From: Marinobacterium halophilum
GTDB lineage: Bacteria; Pseudomonadota; Gammaproteobacteria; Pseudomonadales; Balneatricaceae
DNA length: 64,000 nucleotides
Reading direction: 5' to 3'
Assembly (NCBI RefSeq): GCF_003014615.1
Contig: NZ_PYGI01000004.1
Location: 1 to 64,000 of the forward strand
Shown here: piece after piece, positions 1 through 7,952 of the stretch
Position numbering within the stretch: position 1 is the stretch's first letter
How the letters are laid out: each line of letters begins with the position of its first letter
Translations under genes and position numbers: made by a program
Notes under the pieces: generated by a model
Told to the model about the DNA's origin: nothing
Databases searched by the model: none
Seen by the model: only the letters and a program-made list of their open reading frames with translations

Positions 1-417
1 GATCCTCGGCGCTTTTTGCCCTTGCATGGCAGACGCTGCCGCCACTGGAGCTTTGCGATATGGCGATACAAGGTGGAGCAACTGATGGCGTTATCAGGCT
101 CCTCCAAGGTTATACGTCCTGCCACCTGCTCTGGACTAAAGCCCATTGCCAATAGCTTCTTCAGCTGCTCTTGATGCCTTGCATTAAAGCGTTCGGCTTT
201 GTTGGCAGCACGGCGCTGATCATATGCATGTATATCAGCTTCCGAGGCATCGTATGCCTCGCAGTCGGTTAACCGTTTCAATTCCCTTGAAATGGTTTTG
301 TTCGAACGTTTCAGCTCTCGGCCAATGGCACGGGCAGAGAAATCCAGTTCATATAAGGCCTGAATCTGGTATCGTTCGCTGAGAGTCAGCTGGCCGTAAA
401 GGGCCCCCGTGTGGCAC
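1..417 (-). pseudogene. IS30-family transposase, N-terminal part (partial, off the left edge)
   Basis: Reading leftward from about 400, the minus strand encodes an IS30-type transposase N-terminus: LTLSERYQIQALYELDFS, then a helix-turn-helix (ARAIGRELKRSNKTISREL) and a segment with the family's FSPEQVAGRI motif before the window edge. Known IS30 transposases are about 320-380 residues, so about one third is visible and the DDE catalytic part lies outside. No ATG opens this frame; an in-frame stop lies just upstream at about 438-440. A GTG at 417-415 would join the frame if one base of the C5 run at 404-408 were removed, so a one-base insertion is a plausible reason for the lost start. It sits beside an AT-rich lipoprotein gene in a decayed island. 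Family assignment is firm; pseudogene status is inferred because the rest is unseen. Confidence 0.7.
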
Positions 418-634
418 CTGGTTGCTTGTGTGAGAGCTAGTCAGCCTACAGCCAGCCTGGCTCTCCTGTCTAAGTCCAAGTGTGTCGGTTATTCTGAGAA
501 TCTAGGTAATATCCAAGAACCTCATAGTAATTATAACCATTAACTGCTGTCTCAAGTTCAGTATATGAACTCGCTTACAGCATAAATTCTTATGAAAATG
601 CTTATTTAATCAATTTTTAAGGGCGAGTAAATAG

Positions 635-1477
635 ATGATTAAAACTAGAATGCTGGGATTTATAAGTGTTTTAATTGCTATTGTGGCTTTGGCTGGGTGT
701 GCCTCTAATTCAAAGCAGTTAGTCGAAAGACCAGATATTAACAAACCTCTTAATGAAAATGAAAGCATCATTATTTTAAAGCGACCAAGTAAATTTTCCC
801 TCTCCATTATTAATTTCATTGTTCGTACAGAATCTCAGGTTATTGGCGATTTATCTGATGGGGGCGAGCTAATTTGGAAAACAAAGGCAGAAAACTTTGA
901 ATGTATTAAAATAGAAAACCTTCAGCTTAAGCAGGTTCTTAATTTGGGTTTCTACAAAGAGGATGTACCCGCACCATACAAGTGCTTTTTTACAAATCCA
1001 AAAGAGATACTGTCATTAAACTATGATTTTACTTATCCAAAATCACGAATTTTTCGTCCTGTTGCATTTTTGCCTTTATATAAAAAATCACCAACATTTG
1101 ATAAAAGGTCAAGTGTCGCTATAAATGTAAATAATTCAATTGCTACTGAGGCCCCTATTAGTTTAAAAGAAACGCTAGAAAAATATTTAGAGGAACAGTT
1201 TGGGAGTATTGTTGACAACTCTTCAAACAAGGTCATAGATATCGAGATTCTTGATTTTAAGTCAGGGAACGCTGTCCAGAGATGGTTTGCTGCAACAAAA
1301 GATGGATCTACATTAGCAAAAGTAAAAGTAACGATCTCTGAAAATGATAAAATTTTAGATGAATTCATTACAGCGCCGGTAATATCAACTGGCGGATTGG
1401 CAACTGTTGGTGGAGACTCTCTAATATTTGAAGAAATAGCAGAAGACGTATATCTTCACACATTTGGCCTGAATTAA
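635..1477 (+). CDS. AT-rich putative lipoprotein, DUF2846/DUF4410-like
   Basis: A 280-residue protein with a lipoprotein signal: basic N-terminus, hydrophobic stretch and lipobox LAGC, giving a lipidated Cys near residue 22. It is probably an envelope lipoprotein. The first half (IIILKRPSKFS, then a V-IGDL--GGELIWKT pattern) recalls small DUF2846-type lipoproteins. The second half (conserved ILDF-SG pattern, then VKV-I-END-ILDEF and a VISTGG motif) recalls DUF4410. Both resemblances are from memory and are weak. A good ribosome site (AAGGGCGAG) precedes the ATG. The gene is far more AT-rich than the housekeeping genes in the window, it lies between IS fragments and integrase remnants, and it has its own terminator, all suggesting acquisition. 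Substrate or partner unknown. Confidence 0.75.
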   Translation: MIKTRMLGFISVLIAIVALAGCASNSKQLVERPDINKPLNENESIIILKRPSKFSLSIINFIVRTESQVIGDLSDGGELIWKTKAENFECIKIENLQLKQVLNLGFYKEDVPAPYKCFFTNPKEILSLNYDFTYPKSRIFRPVAFLPLYKKSPTFDKRSSVAINVNNSIATEAPISLKETLEKYLEEQFGSIVDNSSNKVIDIEILDFKSGNAVQRWFAATKDGSTLAKVKVTISENDKILDEFITAPVISTGGLATVGGDSLIFEEIAEDVYLHTFGLN

Positions 1478-1506
1478 AGTATAAGTATAAATATAAAATT
1501 AAACTA

Positions 1507-1549
1507 AAACGAACAGGTGAGTTTCAATTTTCCTACCGCCTGTTCGTTT
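1507..1549 (+). terminator. Terminator-like inverted repeat after the lipoprotein gene
   Basis: A perfect 11-bp inverted repeat, AAACGAACAGG at 1507-1517 and CCTGTTCGTTT at 1539-1549, encloses a 21-nt loop and is followed by T-rich DNA. It starts 30 bp after the stop of the lipoprotein gene and fits its terminator. The remaining DNA to 1664 is AT-rich with no gene seen. Confidence 0.6.
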
Positions 1550-1664
1550 GATTTTATATATTATTGGAATTAATATTTTTAATCTAAATTTCATAGTTTT
1601 GAGACCTCTTCGAAGTAGATAGGTTTTAAGTATGAGACCTACCCTAGATTATCCCACTTAAGAA

Positions 1665-2286
1665 CTAGTATCCAACTACGTCACAGACTTCTGCTAATTT
1701 TCCAATCGTGTAGCGATGTGTGTATCTATCAGTAACTCCAGCACCGGTAACTGAATGTCCAACGTACTGCTGCACCAAACTAGTGGGCAGCCCAGCCATT
1801 CTTGCCTTTGTAATAAACGTATGGCGAAGAGAATGAAAAACTAGCCGATCTCCGTAAGCATCACTGCCACTAGTTACCAGAGAGCCAAACAAATCAGTGA
1901 CTCGGTTTTGATTTCAGTGAGCAAGGTCAAATAAATATTCAGTGCTTGAGCTCTCTAGATATTCGATCAATCCAGCTTCGATCAGGTCATTACTCAACGG
2001 AACCAATCTTACTGCTGCTGCGGTTTTGCCCTGAGTTACCTTGAAATAATATCTTTTTGAGTCATTGCAAATACTGAAATCGCTTTTAGTCAATCGAGCT
2101 ATTTCAGATCTGCGAGCACCAGTGTAGGCACCAATCATCGCGAACCAGTAAAACCAATCCGGTTTACTAGCAGCACCTGTTAGAATCTCTTTGACTTCAA
2201 AATCAGTAAATGCTCAAAACCTCTTACCATCAGCTTTGAAAGTGACGCCCTCAGTGGGCGACTTCGCCAGCAATTTAGCCTCTTTG
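1665..2286 (-). pseudogene. Tyrosine recombinase (phage-type integrase) remnant 1, 5' truncated with two nonsense codons
   Basis: The minus strand encodes the C-terminal catalytic half of a tyrosine recombinase in one frame broken by TGA at 2214-2216 and TGA at 1914-1916. Visible active-site elements are the first Arg in YTGARRSEIARL, the QGKT beta-hairpin, the HSLRHTF box, the QQYVGHS second His region and the nucleophile Tyr in DRYTHRY. The N-terminal DNA-binding part is absent: homology stops exactly where the IS3-type element begins at 2287, and the DNA on the other side of that element is not integrase. The fragment is clearly related to the second integrase at 5314-6636. It would have inserted an element by site-specific recombination; it is now dead. 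Confidence 0.85.
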
Positions 2287-3490
<1,204 letters not shown>

Positions 3491-3598
3491 GAGAGACCAC
3501 AAGAGAGACTTGATGTAGGTCTTACAGATAGAGACCTGTATAGGTGATTACCTATGATGATAATGAAGTAATGGATATCTCATGGAAGAACTATAAGT

Positions 3599-3623
3599 CC
3601 CACTGAAAGTGGGGCTTCGCCCC
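3599..3623. other. Pair of overlapping GC hairpins
   Basis: CCCACT/AGTGGG (3599-3604 with 3608-3613, 3-nt loop) overlaps GGGGC/GCCCC (3611-3615 with 3619-3623, 3-nt loop). They are mutually exclusive, as in attenuators, but there is no T-run and no gene clearly controlled. They may be a remnant of a terminator. Confidence 0.3.
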
Positions 3624-3645
3624 CTCTACTCCCACCACCTGAAAC

Positions 3646-3789
3646 GTGTCAGATGTAGCCGACCTCAACGCAGTGCCCCCTCAGATCATCTGCGCCAGTC
3701 TTGTCCGGTTCACGTCTGCCCCAACTGCCACCACAATCGTTCAGACCGGTGGTGCGTTCATACAGCTCATACCGAAAGCTCAAAGGTAG
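3646..3789 (+). CDS. Possible small ORF, unknown
   Basis: A 47-codon frame from GTG, beginning VSDVADLNAVPPQIIC and ending GGAFIQLIPKAQR. Residue composition is protein-like and the frame starts about 20 bases after a small GC hairpin. No ribosome site is evident, no family is recognised, and an overlapping plus frame (3609-3857) and a minus frame also exist. Listed only because it is the most protein-like reading of this stretch. Confidence 0.2.
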   Translation: MSDVADLNAVPPQIICASLVRFTSAPTATTIVQTGGAFIQLIPKAQR

Positions 3790-4014
3790 TAGGCCTCACA
3801 GACGGATCTTACCCTGTCTGCATCGAGGTCTTTGTTCTGGAGAACGGTTGTTGCTGATCTTGCATGAACAGAACTAGCCGCTTCTTCTCCTAAACTGTCA
3901 CCTAATTGAACGTCGTCGATCATGCAGGGATCTTGCAATTTTGACAGCTGCGGGCCACGTCCGCTCTCGACCGCTAGCGCCCCCGCCAAACCAACCACTT
4001 GAATAACAAACAAT

Positions 4015-4043
4015 CACCCCCATCAATTACGATGGGGTGTTTT
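4015..4043 (+). terminator. Terminator-like stem-loop
   Basis: CACCCCCATC at 4015-4024 pairs with GATGGGGTG at 4031-4039 (one bulged C) around a 6-nt loop, followed by TTTT. This is a typical intrinsic terminator facing right. The gene it served is not clear, consistent with decay of the upstream region. Confidence 0.5.
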
Positions 4044-4098
4044 ACTGGGCGCACCCATCACTGAGTTGTTGGTTGTCTTCCTCGATAGCAGGAATCTG

Positions 4099-4341
4099 AT
4101 GATCGAGACAAGACAACTTATTAAACGGCTCCTTCAGCTTCATCGCTTGTTGAAACAGAAGGAGACCTTGAACCCAGCAGAACAGCTCCAGCACGAGTGT
4201 GAGCTTCAAGAGGTAAAGTCGAGGCTACTGCAGAAGTTGTGCAGTCTTGGGCTGGCATTTTTGAGGCGCATGATCTGGCTACACAGCAGACGAGAGCTGT
4301 TGGAGTGGCTTCTGAGTCAAATTATTGGTATTGGTGGATGA
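4099..4341 (+). CDS. Small Leu/Arg-rich helical protein, unknown
   Basis: An 80-residue frame from ATG at 4099 with GCAGGA about 7 bases upstream; an in-frame earlier start at 4066 lacks a ribosome site. The protein is strongly helical and leucine-rich, with likely amphipathic helices (RQLIKRLLQLHRLLKQKE near the start, LQEVKSRLLQKLCSLGLAF in the middle). No domain is recognised. It lies downstream of a terminator-like stem and upstream of the nrdA fragment. It may be a small island gene or a remnant. Confidence 0.35.
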   Translation: MIETRQLIKRLLQLHRLLKQKETLNPAEQLQHECELQEVKSRLLQKLCSLGLAFLRRMIWLHSRRELLEWLLSQIIGIGG

Positions 4342-4603
4342 CCGGGGCTGGAAACCTCTAATCAACTACCGGTATGAGGAGGATAGGTTAGCGTTGAATA
4401 TCACCTTTATTGCGATTCATTCTCAACTCATATGGATAACAACAGGAGGTATGCCATGACACAGCTACCGAAATCAACGCGCTCTTTCTTTAACTGACCA
4501 ACCATTGATGATGGGGAGGCTTCCAATCTACCCATCGAAACCCAGACTTGGCCGGTAACAGGGTCACCTCTGGATAGCCTAGTAGGAGAGTGTCCATACC
4601 CTG

Positions 4604-4760
4604 ATGAATGATGAACTGGTAGTCACAAAGCGTGACGGCAGACGCGAAGCGATAGACCTTGAGAAGATCCACAGGGTCATCATCTGGGCCGCTGAAGGCT
4701 TGGAGGACGTGTCTGTCGACCAAATAGAGCTGAAGGCTCATTTGGACTTCTACTCCAGCC
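4604..4760 (+). pseudogene. nrdA 5' fragment: ATP-cone of class Ia ribonucleotide reductase large subunit
   Basis: From ATG at 4604 the protein reads with clear similarity to the N-terminus of E. coli-type NrdA: LVVTKRDGRREAIDLEKIH followed by RVIIWAAEGLEDVSVDQIEL and KAHLDFY. This is the start of the ATP-cone, which in the full enzyme senses ATP/dATP. Similarity ends near residue 50-52 (about 4755); the frame stays open to 5101 but the remainder is not NrdA. A full NrdA is about 750 residues, so more than 90% is missing. There is no good ribosome site at the proper distance. It was probably captured as a recombination fragment from a chromosomal or phage nrdA. Confidence 0.7.
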
Positions 4761-4951
4761 TGAGGGATGGTGCATTGCACACCCCACAGACTACTGGCGC
4801 TGTTCTCACATTTCGTCAAGGCTATTCGTTTCCGCTGTTCAAGCAGCAAGCGATCCTGCGGCACTCACAAATTCAACACTCACTGTCTGCTCGGCTTCTC
4901 CGAAGACTGTCCGCACTTCGAGATACGGGTAGTGAGGCAATAACGAGGCTG

Positions 4952-5050
4952 TTACTGAGCTGTGGGCACATAACGAGAGCACCACCTTCCTGTCACGCTC
5001 CCCTTACTTACCAACCGCGCCCTCAATTCTTCGAGTTCGTTCTCTCCCAT
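4952..5050 (-). CDS. Possible 32-residue ORF downstream of integrase 2
   Basis: ATG at 5050 opens a 32-codon frame (MGENELEELRARLVSKGSV, then TGRWCSRYVPTAQ). The first half looks like an amphipathic helix. It follows the 76-residue ORF at 5077-5307 on the same strand and the integrase beyond it, so it could be the third gene of a small minus-strand unit. The ribosome site is weak and no family is recognised. Confidence 0.25.
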   Translation of the reverse strand: MGENELEELRARLVSKGSVTGRWCSRYVPTAQ

Positions 5051-5076
5051 GCATCCACAGGATCTTGCTTGTCCCA

Positions 5077-5307
5077 TTACTCGAAGTCACATGCAACGTA
5101 AGCGAGAAGTCCACCCGGTATCATCCCAAACCTGTAAATACTGCGATCACCGTCCACCGGGACGAGGCTCATCATATCGGCCTCCATCTCGCGTAACTTC
5201 GGGTCTTTCTTCCAGCTTTGAAGCCCCACCTTCGACAACGTAACGACTTCCTGAACAGCAAGATTGAACCTTGATCTACCTCCGTCAGTTCTGGCGAACC
5301 CTGGCAC
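5077..5307 (-). CDS. Unknown 76-residue protein next to integrase
   Basis: A 76-codon frame from GTG at 5307-5305, 6 bases after the integrase stop codon, same strand. It begins VPGFARTDGGRSRFNLAVQE, contains KKDPKLREMEADMMSLVPVD and ends with PGGLLAYVACDFE. The sequence is protein-like (balanced charge, plausible helix then beta-rich C-terminus) and codon choice looks coding. No domain is recognised. Position right behind an integrase suggests a directionality factor or a small regulator, but nothing in the sequence (no helix-turn-helix that I can see) confirms this. Confidence 0.4.
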   Translation of the reverse strand: MPGFARTDGGRSRFNLAVQEVVTLSKVGLQSWKKDPKLREMEADMMSLVPVDGDRSIYRFGMIPGGLLAYVACDFE

Positions 5308-5313
5308 CGTCCA

Positions 5314-6636
5314 TCACCCCTGATACGTTACCGCATCCACTACTGGCAAAAGATCCTCAAGTCTGAACCTATGAGTGTAGCGATCAGTCACCCCTGACCC
5401 AGTTTTCTCATGTCCAACCACTTCTTGAACCAAAACAGTATCGATACCCTTGGAACGGGCTTTCGTTATGAACGTATGACGCAGAGAATGGAACACGATA
5501 CGCTCCCCATCCTCGGTTTTCTTGTCCATGTTCAACGACCTGAAACGGTTCGTAATTGAGTTGGGCATAGAAGCAGCCTCAGGGAAAAGCAGCCCTTCGG
5601 GCTCTTATGCCCAATCGATAAGGCCAGCTTTGACCAACTCATGGTGTACCGGTATCTGACGCCGTGCAGCCTTCGTTTTGCCCTTCTGGATAACGATGTA
5701 ATAACGTCCTGTATCAGGGCACACTCTTACATCACCGCTCCTGAGATTAGCGATTTCACTGCGCCTAGCCCCAGTGTAAATAGCCAGCATCAGGACGAGG
5801 TAGAACCACTGCTGCTTTCTTTTCCCACTATCCAGTAACAAACGAACCTGCTCATCTGTGAGCGACCCGAAACGACTATCCTCAGTTTCCAGCCTCAAGC
5901 CAGCGGTAGGCGATTTCTCGAGCAGATCGATCTCTTGAACCATGTAGCGGCTAAACAGACTCTGACAGACCTTCAAGTGCTCCCGCACATACTTGTCACT
6001 GACTCGGTATCGAGGGGGCACCTTCATCTTGACGATTTCTTCAAGAGGCTTGTTCCGGTATGGCTTCAAGTTTCGCTGAGGGAGCTTTGCTATCGAGTTC
6101 AACGCAGAACGGAGGTGTTGCTTCGTAATCTCTCCGACCGGCTTGTCACCAATAAAGAAGAGAAGGTTGTCGAACAGCCGCTGGTTATTGATTCGGCTCT
6201 TTTCTGGCCAACTCTTCCAAGCAACAAAATCACTCCAGACCTTAGACAGTTTGGGTGTCTTGGCTTCTGGCTTTAATGATTGGGCTGGTGAAACGGTTTG
6301 CGGCTGTACTGAAGATGGTGGTGTTTTCTGCTGAAGCTGCTTGAGTCGATCAGAGACCCAAACATGAAACTCCTGTGAGAAATCCACAAGACGACCGATA
6401 AGTGACTTCACAGACTCCAGATCGGAGCAACGCTGGATGAGCCTGATCAGGGGGAGCTTCTTAGAGATCAACGCCAACGCATCGGAATAAGAGTCTGTCC
6501 GAAGGCTACGCTTCACTTCTGCGGGTAACGAGGGGAATTTTCTTCTGAGGGGAGTAGGAAGAGCGAACCTAAAGTAATAGGTCCGTCCCCTCAAGAACAG
6601 GTAAGAACAGGCGTTCTGTACCAGTTTCTGTGCCAT
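5314..6636 (-). pseudogene. Tyrosine recombinase (phage-type integrase) 2 with one in-frame TAA
   Basis: A nearly complete site-specific tyrosine recombinase of about 440 codons, interrupted only by TAA at 5605-5607. The start is ATG at 6636 with GGAGG 8 bases upstream; the longer frame reaching 6729 would start inside rnpB. The N-terminus (YLFLRGRTYYFRFALP) fits the DUF6538 domain common in such integrases, then a SAM-like core-binding domain, then the catalytic domain: Arg in YTGARRSEIANL, Lys hairpin in QKGKTKAARRQIPV, HSLRHTF, VVGHEKT and Tyr in DRYTHRF. The stop falls between the Lys hairpin and the HxxR box, so the ORF upstream of it cannot be active alone. It is 54 bp from the 3' end of rnpB, facing away, as expected for an integrase at its attachment site. 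Confidence 0.88.
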
Positions 6637-6689
6637 TTTCAGAGCCTCCAAAAAAGAGGCGTAACTCACTGAAAATAAAGCGAAAAGTT

Positions 6690-7045
6690 GTTGAGAGTCT
6701 GCCGATAAGCCGGGTTTTGTCGTGGACAATCATTCATCTAGGGCCAGCGTCGCCACTGGCCTCAAGCGACCTACCCGGACCCGGCGCGGGTCACGCCTTA
6801 ATGGGTCCCTATTTGGTCTTGCTCCGGGTGGGGTTTACCATCGCCGTGGAGTGTTGCCACCCACGCGGTGCGCTCTTACCGCACCATTTCAACCTTACCG
6901 GCATCCGAAGATGCTTAGGCGGTATACTTTCTGTTGCACTTTCCGTCGGCTCGCGCCGCCCAGACGTTATCTGGCACCTTACCCAATGGAGCCCGGACTT
7001 TCCTCCCCTGCACGAATGCAGCGACGATTGCCTGGCAGACTCTCG
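6690..7045 (-). ncRNA. rnpB: RNase P RNA (M1 RNA), class A
   Basis: Catalytic RNA of ribonuclease P, which matures tRNA 5' ends. On the minus strand the 5' part contains the universally conserved GAGGAAAGTCCGGGCTCC block, and the 3' part ends with CCCGGCTTATCGG, the signature of bacterial class A molecules. An 11-bp P1 helix pairs GAGAGTCTGCC (7044-7034) with GGCAGACTCTC (6703-6693). Length of about 355 nt is normal. Ends are set from P1 and are approximate. Neighbours rsmI-lpoA-yraN match the Pseudomonas context, where rnpB is followed by the mraZ/dcw cluster; here an island follows instead. No intrinsic terminator is visible after the 3' end. Confidence 0.95.
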
Positions 7046-7051
7046 GCGCGA

Positions 7052-7079
7052 AGTATAACGGCCTGAACGTGTTACGCAA
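7052..7079 (-). promoter_or_regulatory. Candidate rnpB promoter
   Basis: On the minus strand, TTGCGT (7079-7074) and TATACT (7057-7052) are separated by 16 bp and lie just upstream of the predicted RNase P RNA 5' end. The base run after the -10 is GC-rich, as for stable-RNA promoters. Confidence 0.55.
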
Positions 7080-7083
7080 GCAA

Positions 7084-7929
7084 TTAGTCGATCAGGAGCT
7101 GATAAAGCCGGTTTTTCTTCTCGCCAGTAATTTCGGCCGCGACGCCAGCCGCTTTTTTCGGCGGCATTTCCTTGGCCAAAATACGCAGAATACGTTCCGC
7201 TTCAGGGTCAATGCTGTCAGTACGAGGATCCGGTGCGGCTCCCTGCACCAATACGACAAACTCACCACGCTGCTGGTTACTGTCTGCCTGTACCCATTCA
7301 ACCAACGCAGACAGCCGGTCACCGTGAATGGTTTCAAAGGTTTTGGTCAGCTCACGCGCCACTACCGCATAGCGGTCGGCGCCGAAAGCCTGTGACATTG
7401 CCCCCAGGCTGTCGACGATACGGTGAGTAGACTCATAAAATACCAGCGTTTCACTGTTTCCGGCCAACGCTTCAAGCGCCTGTAACCGCGCCCCGCTTTT
7501 GGACGGCAGAAAACCGATAAATTGAAAACGATCGGACGGCAGCCCCGAGGCCGACAGTGCGGCGATGAAAGCACAGCATCCCGGCACCGGCGACACCCGA
7601 TATCCGGCCTCGCGTACAGCACGTACCAAATGATAGCCCGGATCAGAGATCAGCGGGGTACCGGCATCACTGACCAGTGCGATCGAATGCCCACTGCCCA
7701 GCAGGTTGATAATGTGCTCACAACGCTGGCGTTCGTTGTGATCATGCACTGAAATCATCTGCCCTTTAATGTTAAAGTGTGCCAGCAAGCGCCCACTGTG
7801 GCGGGTATCCTCGGCAGCTATGTAATCAACGCTGTCCAGCACCTCGCGCGCGCGCTCCGACAGGTCCGCCAGATTACCGATCGGCGTAGCTACGATATAG
7901 AGAACTGGTTCTGACATTAGGATATCCAT
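7084..7929 (-). CDS. rsmI: 16S rRNA (cytidine1402-2'-O)-methyltransferase RsmI
   Basis: Methylates the ribose of C1402 in the 16S rRNA decoding centre using S-adenosylmethionine. The 281-residue protein has the SAM-dependent tetrapyrrole-methylase-like fold: YIVATPIGNLADLSERA near the N-terminus, EDTRHSG, and the GTPLISDPGYHLVR motif around residue 85-95. Length is normal. The frame begins at 7929; a second ATG four codons on (MSEPVLYIVATPIGN) is the more usual start for the family. It is divergent from lpoA with only 23 bp between starts, and is separated from rnpB by about 40 bp on its 3' side. Confidence 0.95.
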   Translation of the reverse strand: MDILMSEPVLYIVATPIGNLADLSERAREVLDSVDYIAAEDTRHSGRLLAHFNIKGQMISVHDHNERQRCEHIINLLGSGHSIALVSDAGTPLISDPGYHLVRAVREAGYRVSPVPGCCAFIAALSASGLPSDRFQFIGFLPSKSGARLQALEALAGNSETLVFYESTHRIVDSLGAMSQAFGADRYAVVARELTKTFETIHGDRLSALVEWVQADSNQQRGEFVVLVQGAAPDPRTDSIDPEAERILRILAKEMPPKKAAGVAAEITGEKKNRLYQLLID

Positions 7930-7952
7930 CTGTTGGCAAGGATTGGGATTAT

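Larger units (their letters stand above)
3491..4098. other. Degenerate intergenic DNA of the island
   Basis: About 600 bases between the IS3 element and the next plausible ORF. It holds two small hairpins at 3599-3623, short ORFs on both strands that cannot be ranked with confidence (plus strand 3646-3789, 47 codons from GTG; minus strand within 3780-4013), and a terminator-like stem at 4015-4043. I recognise no protein family. The minus-strand frame has a reasonable internal start at about 3923 (reading MIDDVQLGDSLGEEAASS) and coding-like codon choice, but no family match and no convincing ribosome site. The stretch most likely comprises decayed island genes. Confidence 0.4.

Noticed and set aside
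1914-2216. Programmed stop-codon readthrough or selenocysteine in integrase 1 (two TGA codons)
   Set aside because: No selenocysteine-type hairpin sought or seen with confidence, and the gene is also truncated by the IS; ordinary decay is simpler.
4490-4864. 124-residue minus-strand ORF
   Set aside because: Antisense to the nrdA fragment, whose similarity on the plus strand is clear.
6690-6730. Direct repeat of the rnpB 3' end elsewhere in the window as the other attachment site
   Set aside because: I did not find a second copy by eye; it is likely outside the window.
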